Positions 45,609 through 55,142 of a stretch of 64,000 nucleotides of DNA are shown here, piece after piece. The notes beneath the pieces are model-generated. The model made no database searches and had not been told where the DNA came from. It was given only the letters and a program-made list of their open reading frames with translations. The DNA comes from Acinetobacter tandoii DSM 14970 = CIP 107469 (lineage in GTDB: Bacteria; Pseudomonadota; Gammaproteobacteria; Pseudomonadales; Moraxellaceae). The stretch is from assembly GCF_000400735.1 (NCBI RefSeq), contig NZ_KE007367.1, positions 707,882 to 771,881 of the forward strand. The letters are read 5' to 3'. Positions within the stretch are counted from its first letter, which is position 1, and each line of letters starts with the position of its first letter. A program made the translations under genes and the position numbers.

Positions 45609-46364
45609 TTAGGCAGATTTTGCAAGTTGGTCGGTATTAGGAACAAAGGTATCGATAAAACTTTGTGTATCTGACACCCAGCCAAAGAAGGTTTTAATGT
45701 TGTAGAGACTCGCCGCTTGCATTTCTGCTGGACCCGCCTGATAACAGGCATCTTTTAATGCCACCCCGAAGTACTCGAGGAAAAAGCCATCTCTTAAGGT
45801 CGATTCCACGCAAACATTGGTCGCAATACCCACGAAAACCAAATTACGGATACCACGGGCGCGTAACATGCTGTCCAATGCGGTATTGAAGAAACCGCTG
45901 TAACGAGGTTTTTCAATGACAAGGTCTTGCGCTAAGGGTTGTAATTCATCGATCAGTTCAAAATCCCAACCGCCTTTTGCCAGTAATTTTCCTTGAAGTT
46001 CAGGCTGCTTACGCATAGTTTTGAGCGCATTAGATTTATGAAAATTTGGTGAACCGCGCCCTCCAGCTTCTACATATTGATCATCCCAGCCGTTTTTAAA
46101 GTAAATCACTTGAATATTGGCTGCATGTGCCGCTTCGACCGCCTTTTTAATGTTCTGTACTACAGGTTGGGTCGCAGAAACATCAAAACCTGCCAAATCC
46201 AAATAGCCACCCATGGAGGTATAGGCATTTTGCATATCAATCACAATTAACGCCGTTTGCTCAGGTGCAAACTGAATATTTTCTGGTTCTGCTTTTAAGG
46301 TTTTGCCTTGCCCCGTAGCTTCGGTAAAATCACTGATGACTGTATGTGTATTGACTTGGCTCAT
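45609..46364 (-). CDS. rutB: Ureidoacrylate amidohydrolase RutB
   Basis: A 251-residue cysteine hydrolase of the isochorismatase family, releasing the first ammonium and CO2 from ureidoacrylate. The triad is visible as Asp in V-I-D-M-Q-N, Lys in E-K-P-R-Y-S-G-F and Cys in A-T-N-V-C-V-E-S. Start at 46364, 7 bases after GGAGA; its ATG overlaps the rutA stop (ATGA, 46361–46364), giving tight coupling. Confidence 0.94.
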   Translation of the reverse strand: MSQVNTHTVISDFTEATGQGKTLKAEPENIQFAPEQTALIVIDMQNAYTSMGGYLDLAGFDVSATQPVVQNIKKAVEAAHAANIQVIYFKNGWDDQYVEAGGRGSPNFHKSNALKTMRKQPELQGKLLAKGGWDFELIDELQPLAQDLVIEKPRYSGFFNTALDSMLRARGIRNLVFVGIATNVCVESTLRDGFFLEYFGVALKDACYQAGPAEMQAASLYNIKTFFGWVSDTQSFIDTFVPNTDQLAKSA

Positions 46365-47479
46365 GCTGATTTCTCCAAAACTGTGATAGGTGCTTGTTCC
46401 GCCAGATCCATCACAACGTGTTGACGGCATTGCATAAGCGGTTGAATTTTTTGACCAAAATCTTCGACGCCCTGAACGAAATCATCAAAAGTTAATAAAA
46501 TGCCTTCTGTACCTTTAATTTCGCCAATTTCATCCAACATTGCTGCGACTTTTTCATAAGAACCGACCAAGGTGCCCATGTTGATATTGACGGGAGATAC
46601 GCTCGATGCCATTTGGCGAATATTGGTATCGGTTCCTGAAGTGGTGTCTTTGCCGCCTTGATTCATCAGCCAGTTAATTGCTTCCATATCTGCACCATCG
46701 TTATAGCTTTGCCATTTCGCCAATGCTTCTTCATCAGTTTCAGCAGCAATCACCATAAACAACACATAAGTTTGAACATCACGTCCTGTTTTATCAGTAT
46801 GTGCTTTTAGGCGATCATTGATTTCTGCATAAGCGGTTGGTGTGTTTAAACCTTTACCAAAGACAAAGTTGTAATCTGCATATTGCGCAGAAAATGCGAG
46901 TCCAGTATCAGATTGACCTGCACAGATAATTTTCATATCCGCTTGTGGAGTTGGGCTGACACGACAATCTTGCATTTCAAAATGTTCACCTTTGAAATCT
47001 GACTTACCTGTAGCCCACAGTTCCCGAAGAACTTGGACATATTCAGATAAATAGTCATAGCGCTTACCAAAATACTCATCACCTGGCCACATACCCATTT
47101 GTGTATATTCAGGCGCTTGCCATCCAGTCACTACATTTAAGCCAAAACGACCATTTGAAATGGAGTCAATAGTCGAGGCCATACGCGCAACAATTGCAGG
47201 TGGCATCACCAAAGTTGCTGCGGTTGCATAAATTTTAATTTTGCTGGTAACTGCAGCTAAGCCTGCCATAAGTGTGAACGTTTCTAAGTTGTGATCCCAA
47301 AATTCAGTTTTGCCACCAAAGCCACGCAGTTTGATCATGGACAACGCAAAATCGAAACCATAATGCTCAGCACGTTGTACAATTTTTTTGTTGAGTTCAA
47401 AGCTCGGCATGTACTGTGGCGCATTTTCAGAAAGTAACCAGCCGTTGTTCCCGATTGGGCAAAAAACACCTATTTTCAT
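46361..47479 (-). CDS. rutA: Pyrimidine monooxygenase RutA
   Basis: A 372-residue luciferase-like FMN monooxygenase that opens the uracil ring, first step of the Rut pathway. Segments match E. coli Rut[11 protein letters not shown] near the N-terminus, [11 protein letters not shown], and [10 protein letters not shown] in the TIM-barrel. Reduced FMN comes from RutF. First gene of the operon; a sigma-54-like promoter at 47571–47586 and RutR-like dyads upstream suggest control by nitrogen status and by uracil. Confidence 0.95.
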   Translation of the reverse strand: MKIGVFCPIGNNGWLLSENAPQYMPSFELNKKIVQRAEHYGFDFALSMIKLRGFGGKTEFWDHNLETFTLMAGLAAVTSKIKIYATAATLVMPPAIVARMASTIDSISNGRFGLNVVTGWQAPEYTQMGMWPGDEYFGKRYDYLSEYVQVLRELWATGKSDFKGEHFEMQDCRVSPTPQADMKIICAGQSDTGLAFSAQYADYNFVFGKGLNTPTAYAEINDRLKAHTDKTGRDVQTYVLFMVIAAETDEEALAKWQSYNDGADMEAINWLMNQGGKDTTSGTDTNIRQMASSVSPVNINMGTLVGSYEKVAAMLDEIGEIKGTEGILLTFDDFVQGVEDFGQKIQPLMQCRQHVVMDLAEQAPITVLEKSA

Positions 47480-47570
47480 GTGTTACATCCTCATTCAATT
47501 ATGAAATTTCTCAAAACCTATACCCTGTTATTCTTTGGGATATAAATTTTTATATTCTTGATTTTGTGAT

Positions 47571-47586
47571 TGCATGGAGTGTGCCA
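47571..47586 (-). promoter_or_regulatory. Sigma-54 (-24/-12) promoter of rutA
   Basis: Read on the minus strand: TGGCACACTCCATGCA. The -24 box TGGCAC is perfect, GG and GC are 10 bases apart, and the -12 box is ATGCA instead of TTGCA. The predicted start is near 47559, 80 bases before rutA. The rut operon of E. coli is also NtrC/sigma-54 dependent. Confidence 0.7.
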
Positions 47587-47639
47587 ACTTTTTAAATTCA
47601 TTTAATATCAACAATTTGAAACCATTAATAATTTTATGT

Positions 47640-47659
47640 ATTTTACCAATGGGTAAAAT
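47640..47659. promoter_or_regulatory. Perfect 8-bp dyad upstream of rutA, RutR-like
   Basis: ATTTTACC–AATG–GGTAAAAT. Aligned to the E. coli RutR consensus TTGACCA-N2-TGGTCAA it matches 11 of 14 specified bases. It lies 54 bases upstream of the rutA -24 element. Confidence 0.45.
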
Positions 47660-47673
47660 CACTATTTTTTTCA

Positions 47674-47690
47674 TGCACTTTTTTTGTGAT
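47674..47690. promoter_or_regulatory. NtrC-like dyad upstream of rutA
   Basis: TGCAC–7 nt–GTGAT, 17 bp, with the spacing of NtrC sites. Located 88 bases upstream of the rutA -24 element. A further GTGCAC half-site lies at 47706–47711. Confidence 0.35.
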
Positions 47691-47715
47691 TCATGATCTA
47701 AATTCGTGCACTTTT

Positions 47716-47731
47716 TTGACCAAATGGAAAA
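47716..47731. promoter_or_regulatory. Second RutR-like site
   Basis: TTGACCA-AA-TGGAAAA matches 12 of 14 specified bases of TTGACCA-N2-TGGTCAA; the left half and the TGG are exact. Located 130 bases upstream of the rutA -24 element. Confidence 0.45.
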
Positions 47732-47743
47732 ATAATCACAATA

Positions 47744-47774
47744 AAAAAGGCACTGAGCTAAGCAGTGCCTTTTT
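47744..47774 (-). terminator. Terminator after rutD
   Basis: GGCACTG–7 nt–CAGTGCC extended by A/T tracts to a 12-bp stem, 47 bases after the rutD stop. Read on the minus strand it is followed by T-rich sequence. It also insulates rutD from the rutA promoter. Confidence 0.85.
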
Positions 47775-47820
47775 GAATTTTTATATCAACCTATAGAATG
47801 CTAGAGATGAACCTCGGTTG

Positions 47821-48636
47821 TTAACTTGCAGCTAATTTTTCAGCAGATTTCTTCACCAATTTTTCTAATAACAATTGATTGAATATTTCAGGTTGTGTAA
47901 CCGTTACCGCATGCGCACCCTGCGGCAGCACATCTAATTCAGCATATGGAAATAGCTGTTTTAATTGATAACTTTGTTGATACGGCACCAGAAAATCATC
48001 TTCAGTCGCGATTAAATACAGTGGAATTTTATTTAAACTTGAAATCGTTTCAGCCTCCAGTTCATAACGCATTAAAGCTTTAAGTCGGGTGAAGACATTA
48101 ATTAAAGGAGGAAATTGTTCAATCTGCTTATTTTCCTGAATTTCTAGATCTGAAATATGTGCCGAAATCCATGCTGGCGGATATAAGAACAATGCTTGCG
48201 CTCGGACATACGCTTCGACACCTACATACTGTAATAATGCGATTCGTGTACTAAAGCACTTGTGTGTATGCGCATCTAACTGTTGCCAGCCATTGATAAC
48301 CGTGAGTGACAACATAGTTTTTTCAGATTTTTCGAGTAAAACGGCCAATTCCGCCCCAATAAAACCACCCAACGCATGCCCAACAAAATGGAATTCTTGA
48401 ATATTCAATATAGATAATAAATCCATGACCTGTTTGGCTAAGTCAGTCATACTGTAGTTTTCATCAAGGATCGCTGCATTTTTATGGCAACCTTCTTGGT
48501 CATAAATCACCACATGAAAATTTTGTTGTAATGCTTTTATTTGCGGTGTCCAAAACTGTCCATGTCCACCCAAACCCGCCGATAAAATGATATATTCAGC
48601 GGATATTTTTTGTGATGGAAAAACCTGATAATGCAT
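47821..48636 (-). CDS. rutD: RutD, alpha/beta hydrolase (aminoacrylate/carbamate hydrolase)
   Basis: A 271-residue alpha/beta hydrolase that matches E. coli RutD along its length: L-S-A-G-L-G-G-H-G-Q-F-W near the N-terminus, the V-V-I-Y-D-Q-E-G strand, F-V-G-H-A-L-G-G-F-I-G as nucleophile region, L-F-L-Y-P-P-A-W-I-S-A, and the final histidine in G-A-H-A-V-T-V-T. The elbow has Ala (G-H-A-L-G) where hydrolases have Ser, as in E. coli RutD. In the pathway it aids ammonia release from the later intermediates. It is not in the rutA operon but 341 bases upstream with its own promoter and a terminator. Confidence 0.88.
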   Translation of the reverse strand: MHYQVFPSQKISAEYIILSAGLGGHGQFWTPQIKALQQNFHVVIYDQEGCHKNAAILDENYSMTDLAKQVMDLLSILNIQEFHFVGHALGGFIGAELAVLLEKSEKTMLSLTVINGWQQLDAHTHKCFSTRIALLQYVGVEAYVRAQALFLYPPAWISAHISDLEIQENKQIEQFPPLINVFTRLKALMRYELEAETISSLNKIPLYLIATEDDFLVPYQQSYQLKQLFPYAELDVLPQGAHAVTVTQPEIFNQLLLEKLVKKSAEKLAAS

Positions 48637-48736
48637 AATAATTGACCTCTAAGAAAAATGTATTTCCTAGCGTTCAGCAAAAAACATGCCCATTTACTTT
48701 TTTTCAATAATTCAAACAACGTTTTGATCTTTATTG

Positions 48737-48757
48737 TCGTATTTTCTAAAGATACGA
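48737..48757. repeat. Inverted repeat between rutD and plsB
   Basis: TCGTAT–9 nt–ATACGA in the 221-base divergent promoter region. It could be an operator for rutD or plsB; nothing more specific is visible. Confidence 0.3.
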
Positions 48758-48857
48758 TCTGTTACATGCTTTATGTTCTATTTAGCATCAAAAGCATTTG
48801 TATTCTTAGACAAGATTGAACAAAATAATCTCCGAAACATGGTTCATAGGAATAACA

Positions 48858-51359
48858 ATGTCCAATAAAGGTTATCGCCAATTTTATCGTCAACTCACAC
48901 AGAAAATTCTAAATAAAGTGGTGAGTCCACAAGTATTAGGCACGACCTCTGAACTAGAACAGCAATATTCAGCTTCGTCCGACACCCCTATTTGCTATGT
49001 ATTACAAGATGCTTCTCTCAGTAATGCTGTATTGATTGATCATGAAGCGCAAAAGAGACAGTTACCTTCAGTCTATCAACCTTTAAAGATTGGAACGGTA
49101 CAAGAAGAAGATTCCATTTTAGTTTTGAATGAAAAGAACCATCTTAAACAAGGATTACATTATCCTGCGAAACTTATTCATTTAATTGAAGTTCTGGATA
49201 AAAACCCAGAATTGGATGTCGATTTAGTACCTGTGACTATGTTGTGGGGACGTGCACCAGAATACGAAGATTCTTGGTATAAAGCCTTATTTGCTGATGC
49301 ATGGTCAACACCATCTCCACTCAAACAAGCCATGAATATTTCATTGTATGGCCGTGAAAACTATCTAGAGTTTCATAAGCCACTTTCTTTAAGAAAGTTA
49401 CTTACTGAAGCGCAGGAATTGAGCCCGAATTTCTCGCCTGCTCACTACATAATGAAAGAGCTGAATGCCAACTTTAATAAATATAAAGAGGCAATTTTAG
49501 GGCCAGACTTATCTGACCGTCGTAATGTCATTAATAACCTTTTGATTAGTGATAACGTTAAACATGCCATTCGGAAAGAAAGTATTGATGAAAATATCAG
49601 TATGTTTGAAGCTGAGCATCGCGCACGTCGATATTTAACTGAAATTGCTTCTGACTTTTCCTATTCCACGTTACGCTTTGGCTATCTTGCTTTAACCAAA
49701 TTATGGACTCAACTTTATGATGGTATTGAAGTTCATAACTTTGATACCGTACGTGAATTGGCTCAGGACTATGAAATTGTTTATACCCCCTGCCATCGTA
49801 GCCATATTGATTACTTGTTACTGTCTTATGTAATTTTTAATCGTGGTTTGATGGTGCCGCACATTGCCGCAGGTATTAACCTGAATTTACCGATTGTCGG
49901 TCAATTGTTCCGTGGTGCGGGTGCTTATTTTATTCGCCGTAGCTTTAATGGTAATGAACTGTATACTTCTGTATTTAAAGAATATTTACATAGTCTACTG
50001 ATGCGTAATACCCCTTTAGAATATTTTATTGAAGGTGGACGTTCACGTACAGGGTTATTGTTACCAGCCAAAAAAGGCATGTTGTCGATGACCATTCAAA
50101 GTCACTTAAGAGGCAATTCCAAGCCTATTGTCTTTATCCCAACTTACTTTGGTTATGAAAAATTATTGGAAGGAACTTCATACCTAAATGAACTCAGTGG
50201 CAAACCTAAAGAAGCTGAATCACTTTGGGGAATTTTAAGTTCTGCACGCAAAATTGAGAAAGTGTTTGGTCAAGTTTATGTTAACTTCGGCGAACCTGTT
50301 TTTCTAAATGATGTATTAAAACAGCAAGATGCTGAAAATATTAAACTAAAAATCAATGATAAACTGCCCGCTTCAGTGGTTAATACTGTTGATCAAACAG
50401 CACAATCGATTTTAGAAAATATCAATAAAGCTGTGGTGATAAACCCGATATCTATTATTTCTTTAATTTTATTGAATGCTCCAGAGCATCAATTGACTGA
50501 ATCAAGTTTAGTTGCAACGCTTGATCAATATCGTAAATTACTGGAACAGAATCGGTATGATGACCGCATGATCATTTCTGGGCTTTCTAGTGCAGACATC
50601 ATTCAATATGCTGTGAAGTTAAAGCAAGTTGAAATTCATCATCAAAATTCAGAAACGTGGGTTCGTGTTGCCGACAGCCAAAAAATTCTATTAAGTTATT
50701 TTAGTAATAATATTCTGCACTGCTTTATTTTAGCTTCGCTAGTGGCACGAATTATTCAGCATCATGAAAAAATTGAAATTTCTGAGTTAATTCAATTGGC
50801 ACAGTCTTTATATCCATTTATTCAAGAAGAATTTTTCTTAAAATGGCAGCTTGAAGATGTCGAAATTCAGATACATGCTATTTTAGATCATTTTGAGGAT
50901 GCCGAGTGGATTGAGCGTGATGCTAGCCACGTTATGCAATCATCAACGGAAAGCACAGGATTACAGACACTCGCTGCCTTATCCGAGCGTAGTTTAAATA
51001 ACTTTATTGTGATGCAGAGCATAATCTCTCACTATGCAAATACGCAAACATTCTCAGAAAAAGTGTTCGAAAAAATGGCAAAAGCTGCATTGCAGCAGCT
51101 AAGCCAAAATCAGGTTATTACTCAAGGTTACTATTTTGATAGTGCAACTTTAAAAGGTTATTTAACGACCTTGAAAAAGCTAGGACTTGCCGAAATTACC
51201 CGTGAGCATCTACTACTGGCTCCAGATTTTGTACCCCAAATGCAACATCGTTTAGCATGGTATGCGCAAGATCACCAAGATGCATTTGACCATGCGACAC
51301 AATTTAATGAAAAAGAATTGAAAAATTTTTATGACAGTATAAAGGTCAAAAAAAGTTAA
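48858..51359 (+). CDS. plsB: Glycerol-3-phosphate 1-O-acyltransferase PlsB
   Basis: An 833-residue membrane-associated acyltransferase, first step of phospholipid synthesis. The catalytic H-X4-D motif is H313-R-S-H-I-D318, followed by R-G-A-G-A-Y-F-I-R-R-S-F and F-I-E-G-G-R-S-R-T-G for glycerol-3-phosphate binding, as in E. coli PlsB at nearly the same positions. I chose the ATG at 48858, behind AGGA; the longer frame from 48816 starts with TTG. It is single and divergent from rutD. Confidence 0.94.
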   Translation: MSNKGYRQFYRQLTQKILNKVVSPQVLGTTSELEQQYSASSDTPICYVLQDASLSNAVLIDHEAQKRQLPSVYQPLKIGTVQEEDSILVLNEKNHLKQGLHYPAKLIHLIEVLDKNPELDVDLVPVTMLWGRAPEYEDSWYKALFADAWSTPSPLKQAMNISLYGRENYLEFHKPLSLRKLLTEAQELSPNFSPAHYIMKELNANFNKYKEAILGPDLSDRRNVINNLLISDNVKHAIRKESIDENISMFEAEHRARRYLTEIASDFSYSTLRFGYLALTKLWTQLYDGIEVHNFDTVRELAQDYEIVYTPCHRSHIDYLLLSYVIFNRGLMVPHIAAGINLNLPIVGQLFRGAGAYFIRRSFNGNELYTSVFKEYLHSLLMRNTPLEYFIEGGRSRTGLLLPAKKGMLSMTIQSHLRGNSKPIVFIPTYFGYEKLLEGTSYLNELSGKPKEAESLWGILSSARKIEKVFGQVYVNFGEPVFLNDVLKQQDAENIKLKINDKLPASVVNTVDQTAQSILENINKAVVINPISIISLILLNAPEHQLTESSLVATLDQYRKLLEQNRYDDRMIISGLSSADIIQYAVKLKQVEIHHQNSETWVRVADSQKILLSYFSNNILHCFILASLVARIIQHHEKIEISELIQLAQSLYPFIQEEFFLKWQLEDVEIQIHAILDHFEDAEWIERDASHVMQSSTESTGLQTLAALSERSLNNFIVMQSIISHYANTQTFSEKVFEKMAKAALQQLSQNQVITQGYYFDSATLKGYLTTLKKLGLAEITREHLLLAPDFVPQMQHRLAWYAQDHQDAFDHATQFNEKELKNFYDSIKVKKS

Positions 51360-51368
51360 GTTCGATGT

Positions 51369-51406
51369 TTAACAGGCATGTGATTGAAGTCGAATGACAT
51401 GCCCGT
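51369..51406 (+). terminator. Possible stem-loop terminator after plsB
   Basis: GGCATGT–16 nt–ACATGCC with flanking AAC/GTT, shortly after the plsB stop. No U-tract follows. Confidence 0.35.
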
Positions 51407-51535
51407 TACATACGGCCCTTATAAATAAATCTGATAATTGTTTTCATTAAAAACCATCGACATTGAAATCTTAGCTACATGTAATCTCTACGTTGTACGC
51501 TTATAATATCAAACTGATTTTAGTGAGGCGTTCTA

Positions 51536-51856
51536 ATGGAAAATGATTTTGAAATTACATCAATGCGTAATTCCGCTGAGCATGTTGTGAGTATTTTAAA
51601 ATCACTAGCCAATACTGACCGTTTACTGATTTTGTGTCATTTAGCCAAACAAGAACTGAATGTGTCTCAAATTGAACAAATCACACAAATTACCCAACCT
51701 ACACTTTCTCAACAACTGATGATGTTAAGAAAAAGTGATGTGGTTAGCACACGCCGTGACGGCAAGCAAATTTTTTATTCAATTAAAGATGAAAAATTAG
51801 TACAGGTTTTACAGACTTTATATGAACTGTATTGTACCAAGTCTGTATTAAGTTAA
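51536..51856 (+). CDS. BigR/SqrR-like ArsR-family (per)sulfide-responsive repressor
   Basis: A 106-residue winged-helix ArsR/SmtB-family repressor (L-K-S-L-A-N-T-D-R-L-L-I-L, recognition helix Q-P-T-L-S-Q-Q-L-M-M-L-R-K, wing R-D-G-K-Q-I-F-Y-S-I). It has just two cysteines, Cys34 at the start of the LC-H-L helix and Cys100 in the last helix (L-Y-C-T-K), 66 residues apart. SqrR of Rhodobacter has its reactive pair at Cys41 and Cys107, also 66 apart, and BigR and YgaV have the same layout, so a persulfide-sensing tetrasulfide switch is likely. No metal-site Cys or His cluster is evident. It lies 79 bases ahead of the SulP gene on the same strand. Confidence 0.8.
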   Translation: MENDFEITSMRNSAEHVVSILKSLANTDRLLILCHLAKQELNVSQIEQITQITQPTLSQQLMMLRKSDVVSTRRDGKQIFYSIKDEKLVQVLQTLYELYCTKSVLS

Positions 51857-51935
51857 ATAAAATCATTATTCTATTTCTCATTATTACTGTGATTTCTGTG
51901 CATAATATATTCAAATTTGCGCTTTAGATCAGTCT

Positions 51936-53669
51936 ATGTCTAATTCAAAGAAATCATACTCGAAGTATTTTCCAGCTTATATTTGGCTTGCAGATTATAG
52001 TTTCGCTAAATTCAAATCTGACCTACTTTCCGCACTCATTGTAATCGCAATGTTAGTACCACAAGGTATGGCATATGCAATGCTTGCTGGCTTACCACCA
52101 ATTATGGGCCTATACGCTAGTATGTTGCCCATGATTGTTTATGCTTTTTTTGGCAGTAGTCCGACACTTTCGATTGGCCCCGTGGCCATTATTTCGATGA
52201 TGACTTTTGCCACACTGACCCCATTTTTTGAGGTAGGTTCGGAAGCTTATATCCAAGCAGCCTGTTTACTGGCGATGATGGTTGGGACTATTTCTTTTTT
52301 ATTGGGCATCTTTAAATTCGGATTTCTCATCCAACTGATTAGCCACCCTGTCATTCATAGCTTTATCATTGCCTCTGCGCTACTCATTGCTTTAGGGCAA
52401 ATCAAGTTCTTACTGGATATTCCGCTGCAATCCAATAACATTCTTGAATTGATCGTTAGCTTTTATCAACATGTAAACCAAACACATTGGGGTACTTTGC
52501 TATTTGGCATGGCAGCTATGCTGTTGTTAATTTATATACCCAAATTGCTCAACTTAAGTCATATCCAACAACGGTTTAAATTTTCAACATTTCTAATTAA
52601 AGCAATACCGCTATTTCTCGTTGTTTTTTCAATTGCTTTGGTTTCTGTTTTTCAACTTGAAAGTATTGGAATCAAAACAGTAGGCGAAATTCCATCTGGC
52701 TTTCCACCGTTAAGTATTCCAAACTGGAACTGGGATTTAGTGCTGCAACTTCTGCCAGGAGCCAGCATGATTGCCATGATTAGCTTTGTAGAATCACTTT
52801 CAATTGCTCAGGCAACTGCTTTGCAGCAACGCAGCGCATTAAATAGCAATCAGGAACTGATTGCTCTTGGACTTTCCAACTTAAGCGCAGGTATAAGCTC
52901 TGCTTTTCCAGTGACTGGAAGTTTGTCACGTACCGTCGTAAATGCCGATGCAGGTGCCAAAACACCGATGGCAGGTATTTTATCGTCCTGTTTTATAGTG
53001 GTTGTCAGCTTATTCTTTACGGTTTTTTTTAAAAACCTCCCTTTAGCCATTCTTGCTGCAACCATTATAGTGTCAATTTGGAAACTGGTTGATTTGAAAC
53101 CATTTTTGGAAACATGGCATTACTCTAAAGCAGATGGGATTGCCATGTGGATTACTTTTTTTGCTGTGATTTGCATTGATATTTCTACAGGATTAATTTT
53201 AGGGGTTATTTCAACCTTTCTATTAATGCTCTGGCGTATTAGTCGTCCGCATATGGCTGTCATTGGATTGGTGGAAGGTACACAACATTTTCGGAATCAG
53301 CAGCGTTATCCTGTCAAAACTGTAGATACAATTCTCTCCCTACGGATTGATGAAGGCTTGAACTTTTTAAATGCCAGTAGTTTTAAAAGCTTCTTTATTA
53401 ATGCGGTCAGTGAACAGAAACATGTGCAATTTGTAATCGTAAATTGCTCTGGGGTAAGTAGTATTGATTATAGTGCCTTGGAAGTATTAGAAGAATTAGA
53501 TGCTGAACTGCATAAACTTAATATCGAACTTCATCTTTCTGAAGTTAAAGGTCCTGTAATGGATAAACTGATTCATTCCCGACTGTATGAAAAGTTAGAT
53601 GGACGAATTCATTTAACCCATTACCAAGCCATTCAGGCTTTAAATCCAGAATTTTTAAGTTCAACTTGA
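51936..53669 (+). CDS. SulP-family anion transporter with STAS domain
   Basis: A 577-residue inner-membrane transporter of the SulP/SLC26 family. About 12–14 membrane segments occupy residues 25–430, with A-M-L-V-P-Q-G-M-A-Y-A-M-L-A-G-L-P-P near the start and F-P-V-T-G-S-L-S-R-T-V-V-N near residue 325, both typical of the family. The C-terminal STAS domain runs from about 455 (I-V-N-C-S-G-V-S-S-I-D-Y-S-A-L). SulP proteins move sulfate, bicarbonate or dicarboxylates; the ArsR persulfide-type repressor in front hints at a sulfur anion. Confidence 0.9.
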   Translation: MSNSKKSYSKYFPAYIWLADYSFAKFKSDLLSALIVIAMLVPQGMAYAMLAGLPPIMGLYASMLPMIVYAFFGSSPTLSIGPVAIISMMTFATLTPFFEVGSEAYIQAACLLAMMVGTISFLLGIFKFGFLIQLISHPVIHSFIIASALLIALGQIKFLLDIPLQSNNILELIVSFYQHVNQTHWGTLLFGMAAMLLLIYIPKLLNLSHIQQRFKFSTFLIKAIPLFLVVFSIALVSVFQLESIGIKTVGEIPSGFPPLSIPNWNWDLVLQLLPGASMIAMISFVESLSIAQATALQQRSALNSNQELIALGLSNLSAGISSAFPVTGSLSRTVVNADAGAKTPMAGILSSCFIVVVSLFFTVFFKNLPLAILAATIIVSIWKLVDLKPFLETWHYSKADGIAMWITFFAVICIDISTGLILGVISTFLLMLWRISRPHMAVIGLVEGTQHFRNQQRYPVKTVDTILSLRIDEGLNFLNASSFKSFFINAVSEQKHVQFVIVNCSGVSSIDYSALEVLEELDAELHKLNIELHLSEVKGPVMDKLIHSRLYEKLDGRIHLTHYQAIQALNPEFLSST

Positions 53670-53896
53670 AAAGCTAAGTAAATAATTTCAAAGCTGTTAT
53701 TACAGATAAAATGCATTAAAAACCGTTTTTTGCAATAAAATTCTGTTTTTTGTCATTTTAAATCAGAAAATATCAACTTTAAAAAGAATAAGTTAGTTTT
53801 TATATCAAAATATCTTTTATTCATTTTAAATTTTAGGTATAGAATTGCACACTTAATTTTAACTCTCTGCCCTCGTAATACTGACAAGGCTAACCT

Positions 53897-55090
53897 ATGT
53901 TTTCAGCTTTTGCGCGTTTAAGTTTAGTTACGCGAATCCTCATCGCCATTATTTTAGGGATGGTCGTTGCCTTTGTATTCCCTAATGCTGCTCCTTACTT
54001 GAGCCTTTTAGGTGACTTATTTATTAAGGCCCTAAAATCCGTTGCGCCTATTTTAGTTTTCGTTTTGGTCATGGCCTCCATCTCCAACTTTAAAGTTGGA
54101 CATAGTGCAAACCTTCGCCCAATTATGATCTTATATGCGGTGGGTATGTTACTTGCTGCATTTAGTGCAGTGGCTGCGAGCTTGGTTTTTCCGAGTACGT
54201 TATTTTTGGACATTCCTGCACAGGGTGAATTACAACCACCAGGAAACTTGGCAGAGATTTTAAAGAATTTACTTTTAAGTTTTATTGCGAACCCAGTTAC
54301 AGCAATTAGCGAAGCAAACTTTATTGGTATTTTAGCTTGGGCGATCGCACTAGGTGTAGCTTTCCGTCATGCACATGACAGCACCAAAGTGTTTATTGCA
54401 GATGCTGCAAACGCAGTAAATCATGTTATCCGTGTTGTAATTAACTTTGCCCCTGTCGGTATTTTTGGTTTAGTCGCAGTTACATTTGCAGATTCAGGTT
54501 TAAAAACCTTGTCAGCTTATGCGCAGCTTTTAGCTGTATTGCTTGGAACAATGTTCTTTGTTGCATTGGTGATTAACCCAATTTTAGTTGCTTTAACAAC
54601 TCGTCAAAACCCTTACCCTCTAGTATTCCAGTGCTTACGTGAAAGTGGAATTACTGCATTCTTTACGCGTAGTTCGGCTGCAAATATTCCCGTCAATCTT
54701 GATTTAGCAAAACGCTTAGGAGTAAACGAAGCTACAGCCAGTGTTGCCATTCCTTTGGGGGCGACAGTCAATATGGCAGGTGCATCAGTGACTATTACGG
54801 TATTAACTTTAGCAGCAGTCCATACTTTAGGTATTTCTGTAGATTTCACAACTATGATGATTTTATCTGTTGTGGCATCAATCTCAGCATGTGGTGCTTC
54901 AGGCGTTGCAGGTGGTTCTTTGTTATTAATTCCAGTTGCATGCGGATTATTTGGTATTACTTCAGATATCGCAATGCAGGTGGTGGCTATTGGTATGGTT
55001 ATTAGTGTACTACAAGACTCAACAGAAACAGCATTAAACTCGTCTACAGACGTTTTATTTACTGCAGCAGTTGATCGTGCGTCACGTTAA
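53897..55090 (+). CDS. sstT: Serine/threonine:sodium symporter SstT
   Basis: A 397-residue Na+-coupled symporter of the dicarboxylate/amino acid:cation symporter (DAACS) family. It has the family hallmark segments [14 protein letters not shown] and [11 protein letters not shown], and about eight to ten membrane segments with two re-entrant loops. The S-S-A-A-N-I-P-V-N reading matches SstT rather than GltP/DctA. It has a separate 227-base, AT-rich upstream region with no further features that I can identify. Confidence 0.92.
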   Translation: MFSAFARLSLVTRILIAIILGMVVAFVFPNAAPYLSLLGDLFIKALKSVAPILVFVLVMASISNFKVGHSANLRPIMILYAVGMLLAAFSAVAASLVFPSTLFLDIPAQGELQPPGNLAEILKNLLLSFIANPVTAISEANFIGILAWAIALGVAFRHAHDSTKVFIADAANAVNHVIRVVINFAPVGIFGLVAVTFADSGLKTLSAYAQLLAVLLGTMFFVALVINPILVALTTRQNPYPLVFQCLRESGITAFFTRSSAANIPVNLDLAKRLGVNEATASVAIPLGATVNMAGASVTITVLTLAAVHTLGISVDFTTMMILSVVASISACGASGVAGGSLLLIPVACGLFGITSDIAMQVVAIGMVISVLQDSTETALNSSTDVLFTAAVDRASR

Positions 55091-55142
55091 TACTATTTTA
55101 TAAATAATCATTTAGACAACTCTTGGATGGTTGTATCGCGAT

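Larger units (their letters stand above)
47480..47820. promoter_or_regulatory. Control region between rutA and the end of rutD (341 bp)
   Basis: A gene-free stretch holding, in order from rutA, the sigma-54-like promoter, an 8-bp RutR-like dyad, an NtrC-like dyad, a second RutR-like site at 47716–47731 and the rutD terminator. No coding frame is supported. Confidence 0.6.
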
